Shown in pieces: positions 14,733 through 15,145 of a DNA stretch of 15,145 nt. The stretch spans positions 1-15,145 of the forward strand of contig DOBD01000108.1 of NCBI GenBank assembly GCA_003506275.1, given 5' to 3'. The translations under genes were made by a program, and so were the position numbers. How positions within the stretch are numbered: position 1 is the stretch's first letter; each line of letters begins with the position of its first letter. Under the pieces are notes generated by a model. It worked only from the letters and a program-made list of their open reading frames with translations. It ran no database searches and had not been told where the DNA came from. The DNA is from Bacteroidales bacterium (GTDB lineage: Bacteria > Bacteroidota > Bacteroidia > Bacteroidales > UBA1402).

Positions 14733-15145
14733 TTTTTTTCAGTGTACGACAAGATGCGTTGCTCTCCGTCGAGTTGACGCAGGTTGGTCAGGTTTTGGGA
14801 TACCTCCAGGGTGCCCAGGTACTCACCATGCTCATCCCTGAGGGCGTAGTACTCAATGTGGATGAATTGACCCTTTGACTGAATCCAGAAGGGTGCATGT
14901 GTCGCTTTGCCCGACTTGAAATCTTCCAGTATCTTCTCGACGATGTGAACACTGCCGGGAGGGTGGCAGAGACGTACATCTCTATTGATGATGGAGCGGC
15001 TGCGCTGAAAAATGCGTTCATTGCCCTGTGTAAAGTACTTCACCTTATCGTTTTTATCTACAAAGGTCAAGTCGAGGGGTAAGGTGTTGAGGATGGCCAT
15101 GATTTCCGAGGCGGTAAAACTACCCGATGGTAATTGTACGGCTCC
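14729..15145 (-). CDS. DUF438-type PAS domain protein, 5' end outside the window
   Basis: The frame stays open to the right edge, so the true start is beyond 15145. The ATG at 15100 is internal: codons upstream of it read LPSGSFTASEIMAILNTLPLD, which continues the conserved lead-in to this PAS domain. Visible motifs are LTFVDKNDKVKYFTQGNERIF, then RDVRLCHPPGSVHIVEKIL, FWIQSKGQFIHIEY, and DEHGEYLGTLEVSQNLTNLR. This is the C-terminal PAS region of DUF438 proteins, which in full-length relatives follows DUF438 and often a hemerythrin-like domain. The strictly kept Cys-His-Pro-Pro with a nearby His could bind metal or haem, but that is speculation. It overlaps the DUF1858-DUF2249 gene and probably shares its promoter, which lies outside the window. 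Confidence 0.85.
   Translation of the reverse strand, partial: GAVQLPSGSFTASEIMAILNTLPLDLTFVDKNDKVKYFTQGNERIFQRSRSIINRDVRLCHPPGSVHIVEKILEDFKSGKATHAPFWIQSKGQFIHIEYYALRDEHGEYLGTLEVSQNLTNLRQLDGEQRILSYTEKK

Overview
The window looks like a piece of a Bacteroidota chromosome, probably of the Bacteroidales/Marinilabiliales type. The evidence is protein families typical of that phylum: a GH97 glycosidase, two proteins with type IX secretion (T9SS) C-terminal sorting domains, a giant Reg_prop/Y_Y_Y sensor kinase, an M61 peptidase, and a DUF1858-DUF2249 protein next to a DUF438-type PAS protein. Several gene starts are also preceded by the phylum's -7 promoter element, TAnnTTTG. I see no rRNA, tRNA, CRISPR array, insertion sequence or phage gene.

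Layout. (1) 23-1993, minus: secreted GH97 alpha-glycosidase with residues of the retaining subtype. (2) 2093-3699, minus: two-gene unit of a T9SS-sorted exported protein and a small exported protein of unknown function, joined by a GTGA overlap. (3) 3798-5011, minus: two-gene unit of a GNAT acetyltransferase with a YoaP-like C-terminus and a DUF7000-like protein, joined by an ATGA overlap. (4) 5012-5132: divergent control region with back-to-back TATATTTG elements around a small dyad. (5) 5133-6538, plus: DnaQ-like 3'-5' exonuclease overlapping a GT2 glycosyltransferase that is frameshifted at a G6 run. (6) 6596-10797, plus: exported M61 peptidase lacking the usual C-terminal PDZ domain, overlapping by ATGA a 902-residue secreted multidomain enzyme (clan GH-A-like barrel, ricin lectin, FN3, LamG, T9SS tail). 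(7) 10818-14066, minus: convergent Reg_prop sensor histidine kinase with no receiver or DNA-binding domain. Its stop and that of the upstream gene lie in two copies of a 19-bp tandem repeat. (8) 14208-15145, minus: DUF1858-DUF2249 protein and a PAS protein that runs off the right edge.

How they may work together. GH97, the GH-A-like enzyme and the kinase suggest extracellular glycan use with periplasmic sensing, but there is no SusC/SusD pair, so this is not a classical polysaccharide utilisation locus. The DUF1858/DUF438 pair belongs to families often linked to redox or NO physiology. I did not find a clearly new defence or mobile system. The best leads are the unassigned GH-A-like lectin enzyme with its coupled PDZ-less peptidase, the frameshifted glycosyltransferase, and several small DNA repeats at control points.
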